This document shows positions 10,587 through 21,038 of a DNA stretch of 64,000 nt, one piece after another (the stretch's first letter is position 1; each line of letters begins with the position of its first letter). Both the position numbers and the translations under genes were made by a program. Origin of the DNA: an uncultured Alphaproteobacteria bacterium (lineage in GTDB: Bacteria > Pseudomonadota > Alphaproteobacteria > HIMB59); contig CABXVZ010000003.1 of NCBI GenBank assembly GCA_902515765.1, forward strand, positions 1 to 64,000, given 5' to 3'. The notes under the pieces were generated by a model. The model made no database searches and was not told the origin of the DNA. It saw only the letters and a list, made by a program, of their open reading frames with translations.

Positions 10587-11621
10587 ATGGATAAAATAGT
10601 TTGTAAAAATATATGGAAGATATTTGGAAATAACGAAAAAAATATATTAAAAAATCTCGACCTTAAACTATCAAGAGACGAGGTTCAGGAAAAAACAGGT
10701 CATGTGGTAGCTGTAAAAGATGTTAGCTTCTCTATCCAAAAAGGTGAAACTTTCGTTGTTATGGGTCTTTCAGGAAGTGGAAAATCTACTTTAGTAAGAT
10801 GTCTTACAAGATTAATTGAGCCTACATCAGGTTCTGTAATAATAGATGATACTGATGTAACTAAAATAAGTAGAAATAAATTATTAGATCTGAGAAGAAA
10901 TAAAATGAGCATGGTGTTTCAGCACTTTGGACTTTTTCCGCATAGAACTGTTCTTGAAAATATATCTTATGGTTTGGAAATAAGAGGAGAAAGAAAACAA
11001 GATAGATTAGACAAAGCCATGGAGTCTTTAAATTTAGTAGGCTTAAAAGGATGGCATAATAATTACCCAAGAGAATTATCTGGAGGTATGCAGCAAAGAG
11101 TTGGTTTAGCTCGGGCTATGGCAGTGGAACCTGAAATTTTAATATTCGACGAACCATTTTCAGCTTTAGATCCTCTCATTAGAAGAGAAATGCAAGATGA
11201 ATTACTAGATATTCAAAGAAAACTACAACGCACTATGGTTTTTATTACTCATGATTTTCTAGAAGCTATAAAAATGGGAGATCACATTGCTATTATGAAA
11301 GATGGTGAAATTTCTCAAGTTGGAACACCAGAAGAAATTGTCGCAAATCCAATCGATCAATACGTTAAAGATTTTTGTGAAGATGTTCCAAAATATAAAG
11401 TTTTAAGTGCGGGTAAAGTTATGAGAAAAGATTGTTCAGAAAAAGCAAAGAGTCTTTTTTTAGATAAAACAAAATGTATTAATGATAATGCTAAAATTGA
11501 AACATTGATTGATCAAATCTGCGAGAATGATACCCCCTATCCTATAATTGACTCTCAATCAGGTGAGTTAATTGGTGAAATAGATCGCACTATTGTTATG
11601 AAATCTATGAAATCAAACTAA
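10587..11621 (+). CDS. Glycine betaine/proline-type ABC transporter ATP-binding protein (ProV/OpuAA-like)
   Basis: VVMGLSGSGKSTLVRCLTRLIEPTSG, ELSGGMQQRVGLARAMAVEPEILIFDEPFSALDP; C-terminal CBS-like tail. Confidence 0.92.
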   Translation: MDKIVCKNIWKIFGNNEKNILKNLDLKLSRDEVQEKTGHVVAVKDVSFSIQKGETFVVMGLSGSGKSTLVRCLTRLIEPTSGSVIIDDTDVTKISRNKLLDLRRNKMSMVFQHFGLFPHRTVLENISYGLEIRGERKQDRLDKAMESLNLVGLKGWHNNYPRELSGGMQQRVGLARAMAVEPEILIFDEPFSALDPLIRREMQDELLDIQRKLQRTMVFITHDFLEAIKMGDHIAIMKDGEISQVGTPEEIVANPIDQYVKDFCEDVPKYKVLSAGKVMRKDCSEKAKSLFLDKTKCINDNAKIETLIDQICENDTPYPIIDSQSGELIGEIDRTIVMKSMKSN

Positions 11622-11629
11622 TAAAAAAT

Positions 11630-12541
11630 TTATGTTTTCTTATTAGCCTTTTTATTTTTATCTCTCCAGATAATTATTAAACCTGCAAATACAATCAAAA
11701 GAACACCAGGAAATAATTGATCAAATGGTGCTTCGCCAAAAAATATCCAAGCTAAAATAAAAGATGAAGGTATAGCCAAATATTCAAATACAGCAATTTT
11801 ACTTGCAGCAATTAATCGATATGAATAAATAAAAAGAATAGCTGCGGTTCCTCCAAAAATTCCAATTAAAGATAATATGAAAAAATCACCTTGCCCTTCT
11901 ATATTAGTATGACCCGTGGTAAGAAAAATTAAGAGCAAAGATCCAAGGAAGGATGAGGAAAGTGAATAAAATTGAATTTTACCTGTTGAGTAATTATTTG
12001 GTATAAATTTTAAAACAATAACCTGTACAGCCCATAAAAAAGCTACAAGTATTGGTAATATTGAGTAATAAGAAAATATACTACTATTTGGTTTCATTAT
12101 CATGACAACACCAACAAATCCTATTATTACTGCTGACCACCTATATATCCCCACTTTATCGCCTAAAAAAAAGATAGATAAAATGACTATAAAAAAAGTT
12201 GAAGAAAATGTCAGTGTTGAAGCTGTTGCAAACTCCATATTATTTATTGCAATATAATAAAGAACATTAATTAATAAAAAACAGGAACCTCTAATAAAAC
12301 AAAATAAAATAAATTTCTTATTTAAGTTATTAAAAAGAGATGAGCTTTCCTTATTATAAATTAATAATAATATTAAAGGTATAATTGCAAAAGTATTTCT
12401 AAAAAGAGCTAATTGAATTGTAGAATATTCACCTCCCAAGAATTTAACAATGAGTCCATGAATATCTATAAATATAACTCCTATTACCATTGCTATAATT
12501 GCAAGGAATGTATTTTTTTGATTACTTAAAAAATTAATCAT
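11630..12541 (-). CDS. EamA/DMT-family transporter
   Basis: About ten hydrophobic segments, duplicated EamA pattern. Confidence 0.8.
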   Translation of the reverse strand: MINFLSNQKNTFLAIIAMVIGVIFIDIHGLIVKFLGGEYSTIQLALFRNTFAIIPLILLLIYNKESSSLFNNLNKKFILFCFIRGSCFLLINVLYYIAINNMEFATASTLTFSSTFFIVILSIFFLGDKVGIYRWSAVIIGFVGVVMIMKPNSSIFSYYSILPILVAFLWAVQVIVLKFIPNNYSTGKIQFYSLSSSFLGSLLLIFLTTGHTNIEGQGDFFILSLIGIFGGTAAILFIYSYRLIAASKIAVFEYLAIPSSFILAWIFFGEAPFDQLFPGVLLIVFAGLIIIWRDKNKKANKKT

Positions 12542-12578
12542 GTATTTTCATTTTTAAATTGTTATAAAATTAGATCAA

Positions 12579-13769
12579 ATGAAAAACTTTAAGCTCAATG
12601 AATCAGACATCCTCTCTAATCAGGATTGGACTTTTCCTACAGATACTATTTACGGGCCTGGTAGATTTAAAGAAATTGGACAATTATGTCAAAATAACGA
12701 TATTAAAAATCCCTTAATTGTTTCAGATAGTGGAAGTAAAAATTTATCATTCATTAAAAATCTAAAAACATTACTTTCAGAAAAGGATATAAAATGTTCC
12801 TTTTATTTTGAAATCTCACCTAATCCTCGAGATAATGAAATAGCTAAAGGTTGCGCAGAGTTCAAGAATGGTCAACATGATGCCATTATAGCGATTGGTG
12901 GTGGTAGTGCCATGGATGGGGGAAAAGCTATTTGTTTAACTGTAAATAGTGAAATTCCTTTATGGGACTTAGAATTTGAGCAAACTCCAAAGGTAATAAC
13001 GAAAGAAAATGCTTTTCCTAAGATCATAACAATTCCTACAACTGCAGGTACGGGCGCTGAAACTGAAATAACGGCTATGGTAACTCATCTTGAAAAAGGT
13101 ATGAAATTTTGTATTTGGCATCCGGACGTCAGACCTCTTTTCACACTAGTTGATCCAGAATTAACTTTGGAATTACCATCTAATTTAACTGCTTGGACAG
13201 GTGTAGATGCATTAGTTCATAGCATTGAGGGATATTGTGTTCCAGTTTTCCATCCACTTTGCGATGGAGCTGCAATAGAAAGTCTAAATTTAATATCAAA
13301 ATCACTAGTTCTAGCAGTGGAAGAACCCCAAAACCTTTTAGCTAGAGGTGGAATGATAGTGGGCTCCTATTTGGGAGGTATTTCATTTTTAAAAGGCCTT
13401 GGAAATGTTCACTCTATTTCTCATATGATTGGTGCAGAGTTTAATACTCATCACGGATTAACTAACGCAATCGTTTTACCAGTTGTGCTTCGTTACAACT
13501 TAATAGGAATGGAAGAAAAAGTACAAAGAATGTCGGAAGCAATGCAATTTGAAGATCATTCGGTAGATTCATTCATTAAAAATATTGAAGATATTCTTGA
13601 TAGAGTAAATATTCCAAAAAGTTTAAGTGAAATAAATGTTCCAGAAGATTGTGCTAAAAGAATTGCTGAAAAGGCTATGCTAGATCAAGCGTATGCTACT
13701 AATCCTAAAAAAGCATCTTTAGAAGAATTAGAAGAAATTGTTCTCCAAAGCATTAAAAAAGCTCGTTAG
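12579..13769 (+). CDS. Iron-containing alcohol dehydrogenase
   Basis: AIIAIGGGSAMDGGKAICLT, TIPTTAGTGAETE, HSISHMIGAEFNTHHGLTNAIVLP. Confidence 0.92.
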   Translation: MKNFKLNESDILSNQDWTFPTDTIYGPGRFKEIGQLCQNNDIKNPLIVSDSGSKNLSFIKNLKTLLSEKDIKCSFYFEISPNPRDNEIAKGCAEFKNGQHDAIIAIGGGSAMDGGKAICLTVNSEIPLWDLEFEQTPKVITKENAFPKIITIPTTAGTGAETEITAMVTHLEKGMKFCIWHPDVRPLFTLVDPELTLELPSNLTAWTGVDALVHSIEGYCVPVFHPLCDGAAIESLNLISKSLVLAVEEPQNLLARGGMIVGSYLGGISFLKGLGNVHSISHMIGAEFNTHHGLTNAIVLPVVLRYNLIGMEEKVQRMSEAMQFEDHSVDSFIKNIEDILDRVNIPKSLSEINVPEDCAKRIAEKAMLDQAYATNPKKASLEELEEIVLQSIKKAR

Positions 13770-13775
13770 GCTTTG

Positions 13776-15191
13776 ATGCTTGAAGACCTATCAGTCCAAG
13801 AAATTTTAAATAATATAAAAGATCGAACAGTTTCCATGAAGGAAGTTGCTGAGTATTATCTCGATAGAATTGATAAATATAATCCTCAATTAAATGCAAT
13901 AGTTTTACAAAAAGATAGAGAATTAATAATAAAAGAAGCGATATCAAAAGATAATTTAAAAGAAAAGAATAAACCATTAAATGGATTACCAATTGCTATA
14001 AAAGATTTAACTGATGTTGTTGGATTCAAAACAACCTATGGTTTTCCAGGATCTAAAAATAATACTCCTTTAAAAAATACTTTATTTGTTAATCGTTTGA
14101 TTAAAAGTGGAGCATTAATAATTGGTAAAACCAATACTGCTGAATTGGGAGTTGGCGGACACACTATAAATAGACTCTATGGCCCTACTTCTAATATATA
14201 CGATTTCTCAAAATCAGCAGCTGGTTCAAGCGGTGGAGCCAGTACCGCTGTTGCAGCAGGTTTATTGCCGTTTGCCGATGGAACGGATCAAATGGGATCA
14301 TGTAGAGGGCCCGCAGCTTTTGCAAATATTTATGGATTTAGACCAACACCAGGATTAATTTCAGTTGAAAGAGGAAATCCAAAAAAAAAATCACCAATAC
14401 TCACTACACCAGGTTGTTTTGCTAAGACTCCAGACGATATGGCATTTCTCTTAGATGTAATGATAGGTAGCGATAATCTTGATAAACAATCTTTTGACTT
14501 AAATGATTTTTTTAAAAACATAAATATTAATCAGAATATTTTTTCTTCTTATAAATTAGGATGGCTTTCTGATATGAATGGAAATTACAAATATGAAGAT
14601 GGCATCTTAGATTTATGTGAAAATGCATTAGTTAATTTAGAAACATTGAACTTAAAAGTTGAATTTTTAAATCCTGATCTTGACAATGAAGCCTTATGGA
14701 AAAGCTGGGTTACTTTTAGATCAAAAAGTATTTATGAAGATACAATAGCAATGAATTTAGAGAATATAGACTCAATGACATTCCAAGCAATTTGGGAATA
14801 TAATTTAGGAAAAAAAATTAGTGATAATGACTTAAATATTGCTTTGGAACAAAAAAATAAATGTGTTCAACAAGTAGAAAGTATTTTTAATAATTTTGAT
14901 TTTTTAGCTCTCCCTTCTGCTCAGGTTTTTCCTTTTGATAAGAACAAGCAATTTCCAGAAAATATTAATAACATGAAATTAGACACATATCACCGATGGT
15001 TAGAAATTTTTATTTTATCAAGTCTTTTAGGACTACCTACAATAACAGTTCCTGTTGGTTTCAGTAAAAAAGGTTTTCCAATGGGTATGCAAATCATAGC
15101 CAGAAAAAAAGATGATTTAAAATTATTTGCCTTTGCAAAAAAATATGAACAAGTATTTAATTATAGTAAAAATAAACCTTTATTAAATTAA
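13776..15191 (+). CDS. Amidase (GatA/amidase signature family)
   Basis: NGLPIAIKDLTDVVG, SAAGSSGGASTAVAAGLLPFADGTDQMGS amidase signature; ATG at 13776 preferred over track start TTG at 13773. Confidence 0.92.
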   Translation: MLEDLSVQEILNNIKDRTVSMKEVAEYYLDRIDKYNPQLNAIVLQKDRELIIKEAISKDNLKEKNKPLNGLPIAIKDLTDVVGFKTTYGFPGSKNNTPLKNTLFVNRLIKSGALIIGKTNTAELGVGGHTINRLYGPTSNIYDFSKSAAGSSGGASTAVAAGLLPFADGTDQMGSCRGPAAFANIYGFRPTPGLISVERGNPKKKSPILTTPGCFAKTPDDMAFLLDVMIGSDNLDKQSFDLNDFFKNININQNIFSSYKLGWLSDMNGNYKYEDGILDLCENALVNLETLNLKVEFLNPDLDNEALWKSWVTFRSKSIYEDTIAMNLENIDSMTFQAIWEYNLGKKISDNDLNIALEQKNKCVQQVESIFNNFDFLALPSAQVFPFDKNKQFPENINNMKLDTYHRWLEIFILSSLLGLPTITVPVGFSKKGFPMGMQIIARKKDDLKLFAFAKKYEQVFNYSKNKPLLN

Positions 15192-15197
15192 GAAGCC

Positions 15198-16097
15198 ATG
15201 AGACACCCACATCATTATAAAATAGCATTTGCATTAGCAATTTCTGCAGGAGCTTGGGGAATTTACTGGCTACCTCAAAGGATATTAGAAGATGGTGGTC
15301 TCACTGGTGGCTGGGGTACAATTGCACAAATGATAATAGGTGTTTTAATATTGTCTCCTATTTCTATTTGGCGAAAGATCAAAGGAAGAACCAGTGGATT
15401 AGAATTGCCAATTACAGGCTTATTGGCTGGAGGGGGTTTTATTTGTTATGCATTAAGCTTTCTTTTAACTGATGTAGTTCGTGCATTAATACTTTTTTAT
15501 ATGACCCCTATTTGGACAACAATCTTTGAAATGATGTTTTTAAAAAAAAAACCAGGTCTAGAAAGAGCATTAACATTAGGGCTTGCACTTGGAGGTTTAT
15601 GGATAGTTTTTAGCAAACAAACAATTGTCCCCCTTCCTGAGAATATGGGAGATTGGTTAGCACTTGCAGGTGGAGCTTTATTTGCAGCTGGAATGATACG
15701 TTTGGAAATAGTTAAAACAGATGGAGTATTCCCATTGATTTATTCATTCTTTTTTTACGGTGCCTTATTTAATATAGCTTCGGGTTTCATACTTTCTAAT
15801 TATCTTGGTCCTATGCCGGGAATAGAAGCATTTACTTCTATGTTTACATTCCTATTTGTTATCTCTGTCTTTTATTTTATCCCAACAGGTATAGTTATTT
15901 TTTGGTCGCCCAGTAAACTAGGTGCTGGTTTGTGCTCTATTCTTTTTCTGTCAGAAATAGTAGTTGGCGTTACAAGTTCTAGCATTCTTACAAATGAACC
16001 CTTTGGTTGGCGTGAAATAATTGGAAGTTCAATGATAGTATTCGGGGGAATCTTAGCCGTTGTTTTAGTGCCTAATCCCAAAAATAATGATATTTAA
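15198..16097 (+). CDS. EamA/DMT-family transporter
   Basis: Multiple hydrophobic helices, EamA-like repeats. Confidence 0.8.
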   Translation: MRHPHHYKIAFALAISAGAWGIYWLPQRILEDGGLTGGWGTIAQMIIGVLILSPISIWRKIKGRTSGLELPITGLLAGGGFICYALSFLLTDVVRALILFYMTPIWTTIFEMMFLKKKPGLERALTLGLALGGLWIVFSKQTIVPLPENMGDWLALAGGALFAAGMIRLEIVKTDGVFPLIYSFFFYGALFNIASGFILSNYLGPMPGIEAFTSMFTFLFVISVFYFIPTGIVIFWSPSKLGAGLCSILFLSEIVVGVTSSSILTNEPFGWREIIGSSMIVFGGILAVVLVPNPKNNDI

Positions 16098-17076
16098 AGA
16101 AAAATTAAAAACTAAAAATAAAATTTTTTTGGATGGGGGTAACGGATCTGAAATAGAAAAACTCGGGGGAGAAATGAGTCCAGCTTTTGCCGCCCTAACA
16201 ACAAAGACATCTCCAGAAATTGTAATACAAGTTCATGAAAATTTTATTGAAGCTGGATGTGATATTATCACTGCCAATACTTTTGCAACTAATAGGCATG
16301 TTTTAAGTAGTTTAAAATGCGATAATGAAACAGTAAAATTTCTATCTGAGTCTGTTGGATTAGCAAAAAAAGCTATTAAAAATTCTAATAAAGAAAATAA
16401 AGTAGCTGTAGCTGGCAGTCTATCTAATTTCTTTGCATTAAAAGAAAATGAATTTGTTCCAAACCCAAAATTTGTTCCTTCATATAGTCAGGAGGAAAAA
16501 AACTATATAGAAGCAGCTAATGTATTAAAAGACTCCGGTGCTGACATTCTATTATTGGAAATGTTGTTAGACATTGATCATTCAAAAATGCTATTAAATG
16601 CAGCTTTAAAAACAGGACTCCCAGTTTGGGTGGGTTTGAGTTGTTGTATTAATAAGTTTGATAATACCGTAATAGGTAGGAACTTTAGAGCAGAAAAAGA
16701 AAAATCCTTAATCTACGATGAAAACAAATATAAAGAACAACCTAGTTTCTTACCCGAAGATAAAATTATTTTATTGGAGGATATAGTTAAATCTTTAACT
16801 AGGATTGGAGGGGATGTTTATGGAATAATGCATACATGGTTTCAGGATAGCTCTGAAGGTTTGAGGGTTTTAAAAGAAAATTGGAATGGACCCATAATGT
16901 TTTATCCTGAGATTCATAAATTTGATACCAGTACTCATAAGGCAATTATCACTTCTACGGAAGAAGAGTTTGCTAATTCATGTATAGATTTAATTGATGA
17001 CAGTATTCAAATTATTGGTGGATGTTGTGGTGTAACACATAATCATTTAAAAAATCTTATTGAAAGATTTAGTTAA
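16087..17076 (+). CDS. Homocysteine S-methyltransferase family protein
   Basis: FLDGGNGSEIEKLG, ITANTFATNRHVL, C-terminal IIGGCCGVTHNHL and internal GLSCC Zn cysteines. Confidence 0.9.
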   Translation: MIFKEKLKTKNKIFLDGGNGSEIEKLGGEMSPAFAALTTKTSPEIVIQVHENFIEAGCDIITANTFATNRHVLSSLKCDNETVKFLSESVGLAKKAIKNSNKENKVAVAGSLSNFFALKENEFVPNPKFVPSYSQEEKNYIEAANVLKDSGADILLLEMLLDIDHSKMLLNAALKTGLPVWVGLSCCINKFDNTVIGRNFRAEKEKSLIYDENKYKEQPSFLPEDKIILLEDIVKSLTRIGGDVYGIMHTWFQDSSEGLRVLKENWNGPIMFYPEIHKFDTSTHKAIITSTEEEFANSCIDLIDDSIQIIGGCCGVTHNHLKNLIERFS

Positions 17077-17081
17077 TAATA

Positions 17082-18215
17082 ATGATGATTAATATATCAA
17101 AAGTAGAAACATGGATAACAAAGTCTGAACTTAGTGATGATGGCTGGTCGCAAATAAAAAATTTTTTATTTGTAAAACTCACTACTACTGATGGCTATGA
17201 AGGATGGGGAGAAGCATTTACTTTACCTACTAGAGAAAAAGGTGTTGTTCAAATAATACATGATTTAATTACATCATTATCAAACATAGATGACCTAAAC
17301 CCTGAAATCTTTCATAAGGAGGTTAAAATAATCGCAGATGGTCACCGCGGTATAGATTTTTCTGCTGCTACTAGCGCATTAGAAATGAGCATATGGGACA
17401 TCAAAGGAAAACAAGAAAATAAACCCCTTTATAAAGTTTTATCAAATAATTCTAAAAAAGAGATACCAGTCTATGCAACGATATGGAGTGATAAGTATAA
17501 AAACAATGAAGAACTTTCTTCTAGAGCTATTGAATTACTAAATCAAGGTTATGGTGGGATTAAAATATATCCATTACAGAATAGAACTATTGAGGAAGCA
17601 AAAATATGTGTTTCTAAAATTAGAGATGAAATAGGACCAAAAACTCCTCTCATGCTAGATCTTGCTTGTCCAAAAGATCCAAATATTTCACTTAAATTTG
17701 CCCCTCTTATTAAGGAATTTAATCCTTATTGGTATGAAGAACCCTTTGAAGGTGAAGCTACAAGCATGCTTAAAAAAATAAAAAATGAAACAGGTTTAAA
17801 AATTGTAACAGGAGAAAGACAATTTGGATTATATCACTATATAGAAACGTTGATTGCAGAAGCTGTAGATATATTTAATCCAGATATTGCAGGTGTTGGA
17901 GGAATTATAGATTTTTTAAAAATTGCAGAATTATCTAATAAAAAAGGAGTAAAAGTTACACCTCATTGTTGGAATTCAATGTCTATAGCTGCGTCTGCTA
18001 TGCTTCATGTTTGTAAAAGTTCTCCTAATACAGAAATGGCAGAATTTTTTCCTGAATATATTCCTCATGCATTAAAATTTAGTAATACTAATTTTACCAT
18101 AAGCAATGGTATTATTGAGTTAGATGATAAACCAGGTCTTGGAATAGATATCAATATTGAAAGTCTAATGAATATCTCTTCAAACTACAAAGAGACATTA
18201 ATAAATAAAAATTAA
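17082..18215 (+). CDS. Mandelate racemase/muconate lactonizing enzyme (enolase superfamily) protein
   Basis: AATSALEMSIWDIKGKQENKPLYKVL, WYEEPFEGE, VTGERQFGLYHY, TPHCW. Confidence 0.88.
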   Translation: MMINISKVETWITKSELSDDGWSQIKNFLFVKLTTTDGYEGWGEAFTLPTREKGVVQIIHDLITSLSNIDDLNPEIFHKEVKIIADGHRGIDFSAATSALEMSIWDIKGKQENKPLYKVLSNNSKKEIPVYATIWSDKYKNNEELSSRAIELLNQGYGGIKIYPLQNRTIEEAKICVSKIRDEIGPKTPLMLDLACPKDPNISLKFAPLIKEFNPYWYEEPFEGEATSMLKKIKNETGLKIVTGERQFGLYHYIETLIAEAVDIFNPDIAGVGGIIDFLKIAELSNKKGVKVTPHCWNSMSIAASAMLHVCKSSPNTEMAEFFPEYIPHALKFSNTNFTISNGIIELDDKPGLGIDINIESLMNISSNYKETLINKN

Positions 18216-18222
18216 TATTTTC

Positions 18223-19140
18223 TTACCCAAGATCAGATAAGGCCTTTATATGGTTTGGTCCAATACCACAACAACCACCAATTATTTGAGCACCGCTTTC
18301 AATCCACAGCTTAGCCTCTTGGTGGTAATTATCTGTTGAAATATCTTCTGTTGTGTTCCAGTGTGGTTTTTCAAAAAATCCATTATTTGGATAAGCACCA
18401 ATAATTCCTTTGTGATTTTTTCTTATCTCTTTAACTGCTTGATTTGTTATTTTAAAGTCAGTATGAGCAATAAGTATAGGACCATCATAAATGCTAATAA
18501 ATTTATTAAGAGCTATTTCAAAATCTTCATAAAAAAAGGCTTTTGAATGATTTATGCTCTCTTGATAGCCAAGCATTAATTTATTCTGTTCTCTGTCCAA
18601 AGCACATGAAATTGAAAGCCAAACTGGTAGGTTAGTTTTATTAGAGCATTCGAGTATTGTCTCGATTGTTCTAGAGGATGAAGTCATAGCTTCAAGAATA
18701 ATTAGATCCACACCAGCGTCAGATAAAATACCTATTTGCTGATCATAACCAGGTTTTAAATATTCTGATTCAATTCTATCCCAACTTCCGCACGTAGATA
18801 CAGACCCTGCTACTGCTATTTCATGATCAGATATATCAGCAACTTCTCTAGCAATCTTTACACTAGCATTATTCCAATCATCTACATAATCGCCATATCC
18901 ATACTCTTTCATAGAAATGGGAGTGCTTGCATAGGTATTGGTTGTTATGACATCTGCACCAGAGTTGACAAAATTTTGATGAACTTCATGAACTATTTCT
19001 GGACTATCTATTGAGCATCTTCCCGACCAAAGATCTTTATCAATAGAGGCACCAAGTTTTTCTAATTCAGCACCCATGCCCCCATCTAGTATGACTACTT
19101 CGTTAGAACTAAATTTATTCTCTATTTTGGAGTAAGACAT
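18223..19140 (-). CDS. Homocysteine S-methyltransferase family protein (second paralogue)
   Basis: VILDGGMGAELEKLG, ITTNTYASTPI, SISCALD, QIIGGCCGIGPNHI. Confidence 0.9.
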   Translation of the reverse strand: MSYSKIENKFSSNEVVILDGGMGAELEKLGASIDKDLWSGRCSIDSPEIVHEVHQNFVNSGADVITTNTYASTPISMKEYGYGDYVDDWNNASVKIAREVADISDHEIAVAGSVSTCGSWDRIESEYLKPGYDQQIGILSDAGVDLIILEAMTSSSRTIETILECSNKTNLPVWLSISCALDREQNKLMLGYQESINHSKAFFYEDFEIALNKFISIYDGPILIAHTDFKITNQAVKEIRKNHKGIIGAYPNNGFFEKPHWNTTEDISTDNYHQEAKLWIESGAQIIGGCCGIGPNHIKALSDLG

Positions 19141-19170
19141 AATAGTTAAATTTTATTTTTGTTAGTGAAA

Positions 19171-19557
19171 TTAATTTTTATTTTTAAAGAAAGTGTATCC
19201 ACAAATTTTATTACCATCTAAATCTCTTAAATATGAATAATATTCGCCCTCATATCTCTCTCCTGGAGCTCCCTCGTCTTGAGCGCCCAAACTTAATGCT
19301 GACGAGTGAAAAGAGTCTACTTTTTCTTTTGAGTCGATATAAAATGAAATTTGAGTTCCATTACCTATGGTTGCTTTTTCATTATTGAACGGAGTGGTCA
19401 CATAAAATTCTATAGCTTCTAAATTATTGTTTGGGGCATAGGATGCATAGGTATCAGTTTTTCCTACCCTCTTTAAGTCAATTACATCTAAAATAGAGTC
19501 ATAAAAATTAATTGCTTTATCCAAATCGTTAGTACCCACCATTACAAAACCAATCAT
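19171..19557 (-). CDS. VOC/glyoxalase-family protein
   Basis: MIGFVMVGTNDLDKAINFYDSILD... YLRDLDGNKICGYTF pattern. Confidence 0.85.
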   Translation of the reverse strand: MIGFVMVGTNDLDKAINFYDSILDVIDLKRVGKTDTYASYAPNNNLEAIEFYVTTPFNNEKATIGNGTQISFYIDSKEKVDSFHSSALSLGAQDEGAPGERYEGEYYSYLRDLDGNKICGYTFFKNKN

Positions 19558-20988
19558 CTATTTCCACCCACTAATAGTTTTAACTTCAAGATATTCATGT
19601 AAGCCCCAAGTACCACCTTCTCTTCCATTACCCGATTGATTATAACCTCCAAATGGAGTACCTGAGTCAGGAGCATTACCATTAATTTGAACTACCCCTG
19701 CCCTTAATTGCTTAGATACTCTGCGAGCTCTTTCTTTATCTTCAGTTTGTAGAAAGTTTCCAAGACCGTAGGGAGTGTCATTAGTAATCGCTATTGCTTC
19801 TTCCTCAGTTTCAAAAGGTATAATAGATAAAACTGGTCCAAAGATTTCTTCTTTTGCTATCCTCATTTTATTTTCAACATTAGTAAATACAGTAGGTTTC
19901 ACATAATAACCCCTATCAAAATTTGAAGGTCTGCCGGCACCACCAGCAACTAATGTTGCTCCTTCATCAATGCCACTTTGAATTAAAGATTGTATTTTTT
20001 CAAATTGAGTTTTGTTTATTACTGGGCCTATGTGATCACCCGATTTAGAGGGTAAATCCACACCTATTTTATTTGCTTCATCAGCTGCTTCTTGGACGGC
20101 CCTCTCATAAATTGATTTTTCAACTAACATACGAGTGGGAGCATCACAGGATTGACCTGAGTTGCTCATTATGTTCCTTACACCATCTCTTACTGCTTCG
20201 GGATAAGCATCTGAAAATACTATATTTCCTCCCTTACCACCAAGCTCTAAACAAACTCTTTTAATAGTGTCAGCCGCATTTTTAGAGATTAATTTCCCAG
20301 CTCTAGTTGATCCTGTAAATGAAACCATATCTATGTCGGGGTGACTCGAAATTTGAGTTCCCACACCTGCCCCATCGCCGTTAACTAAATTAAAAACACC
20401 AGGAGGAAATCCCGCATCATGAATCATTTCGGCAAATAACATAGCCGATAATGGAGCCATTTCAGATGGTTTTAAAATCATTGTACAACCCGTGACAAAA
20501 GCTGGTATTACTTTTAGAGCTATTTGATTAATTGGCCAATTCCATGGAGTAATTAAGCCACAAACACCAATTGGCTCATAAACGATATGATTGTTAGATC
20601 CATCTTCAAATTTTGACTCAAACTCAAATTCCTTGAGTCTTTTAATGAAATCTTCTATATGCGACTGTCCTGAAGCCATTTGAGCAGATGAAGCCCAATC
20701 CATAGGTGCGCCTAACTCAATAGATATGGCTTTAGTCATTTCATCTGAACGTGAAATATAAATTTTTAGTAATTTCTCAAGAAGTGTTAATCTTTCTTCT
20801 TTAGAAGAATTCTTCCAAGTATTAAATGAATTTTTAGCAGCTGAAACAGCTTTATTTGTATCTTCTGTACCACCTAAAGAGATTGTTACGTATGGTTCCT
20901 CGTTAGAAGGATCTATAACTTTATGATCATTTGGTTTTTGTGGCTCTACCCATTCACCATTTATGTAAAATTTTTTTTTATCAATCAT
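19558..20988 (-). CDS. Aldehyde dehydrogenase
   Basis: TPWNWPINQIALKVIPAF, FTGSTRAGKLI, LELGGKGGNIVF, NSGQSCDAPTRMLV, KEEIFGPVLSI. Confidence 0.95.
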   Translation of the reverse strand: MIDKKKFYINGEWVEPQKPNDHKVIDPSNEEPYVTISLGGTEDTNKAVSAAKNSFNTWKNSSKEERLTLLEKLLKIYISRSDEMTKAISIELGAPMDWASSAQMASGQSHIEDFIKRLKEFEFESKFEDGSNNHIVYEPIGVCGLITPWNWPINQIALKVIPAFVTGCTMILKPSEMAPLSAMLFAEMIHDAGFPPGVFNLVNGDGAGVGTQISSHPDIDMVSFTGSTRAGKLISKNAADTIKRVCLELGGKGGNIVFSDAYPEAVRDGVRNIMSNSGQSCDAPTRMLVEKSIYERAVQEAADEANKIGVDLPSKSGDHIGPVINKTQFEKIQSLIQSGIDEGATLVAGGAGRPSNFDRGYYVKPTVFTNVENKMRIAKEEIFGPVLSIIPFETEEEAIAITNDTPYGLGNFLQTEDKERARRVSKQLRAGVVQINGNAPDSGTPFGGYNQSGNGREGGTWGLHEYLEVKTISGWK

Positions 20989-21038
20989 AAAAATAATTTT
21001 ATCATATAAAATTAGAAGTTAGAAATATTAAAAGGTAT

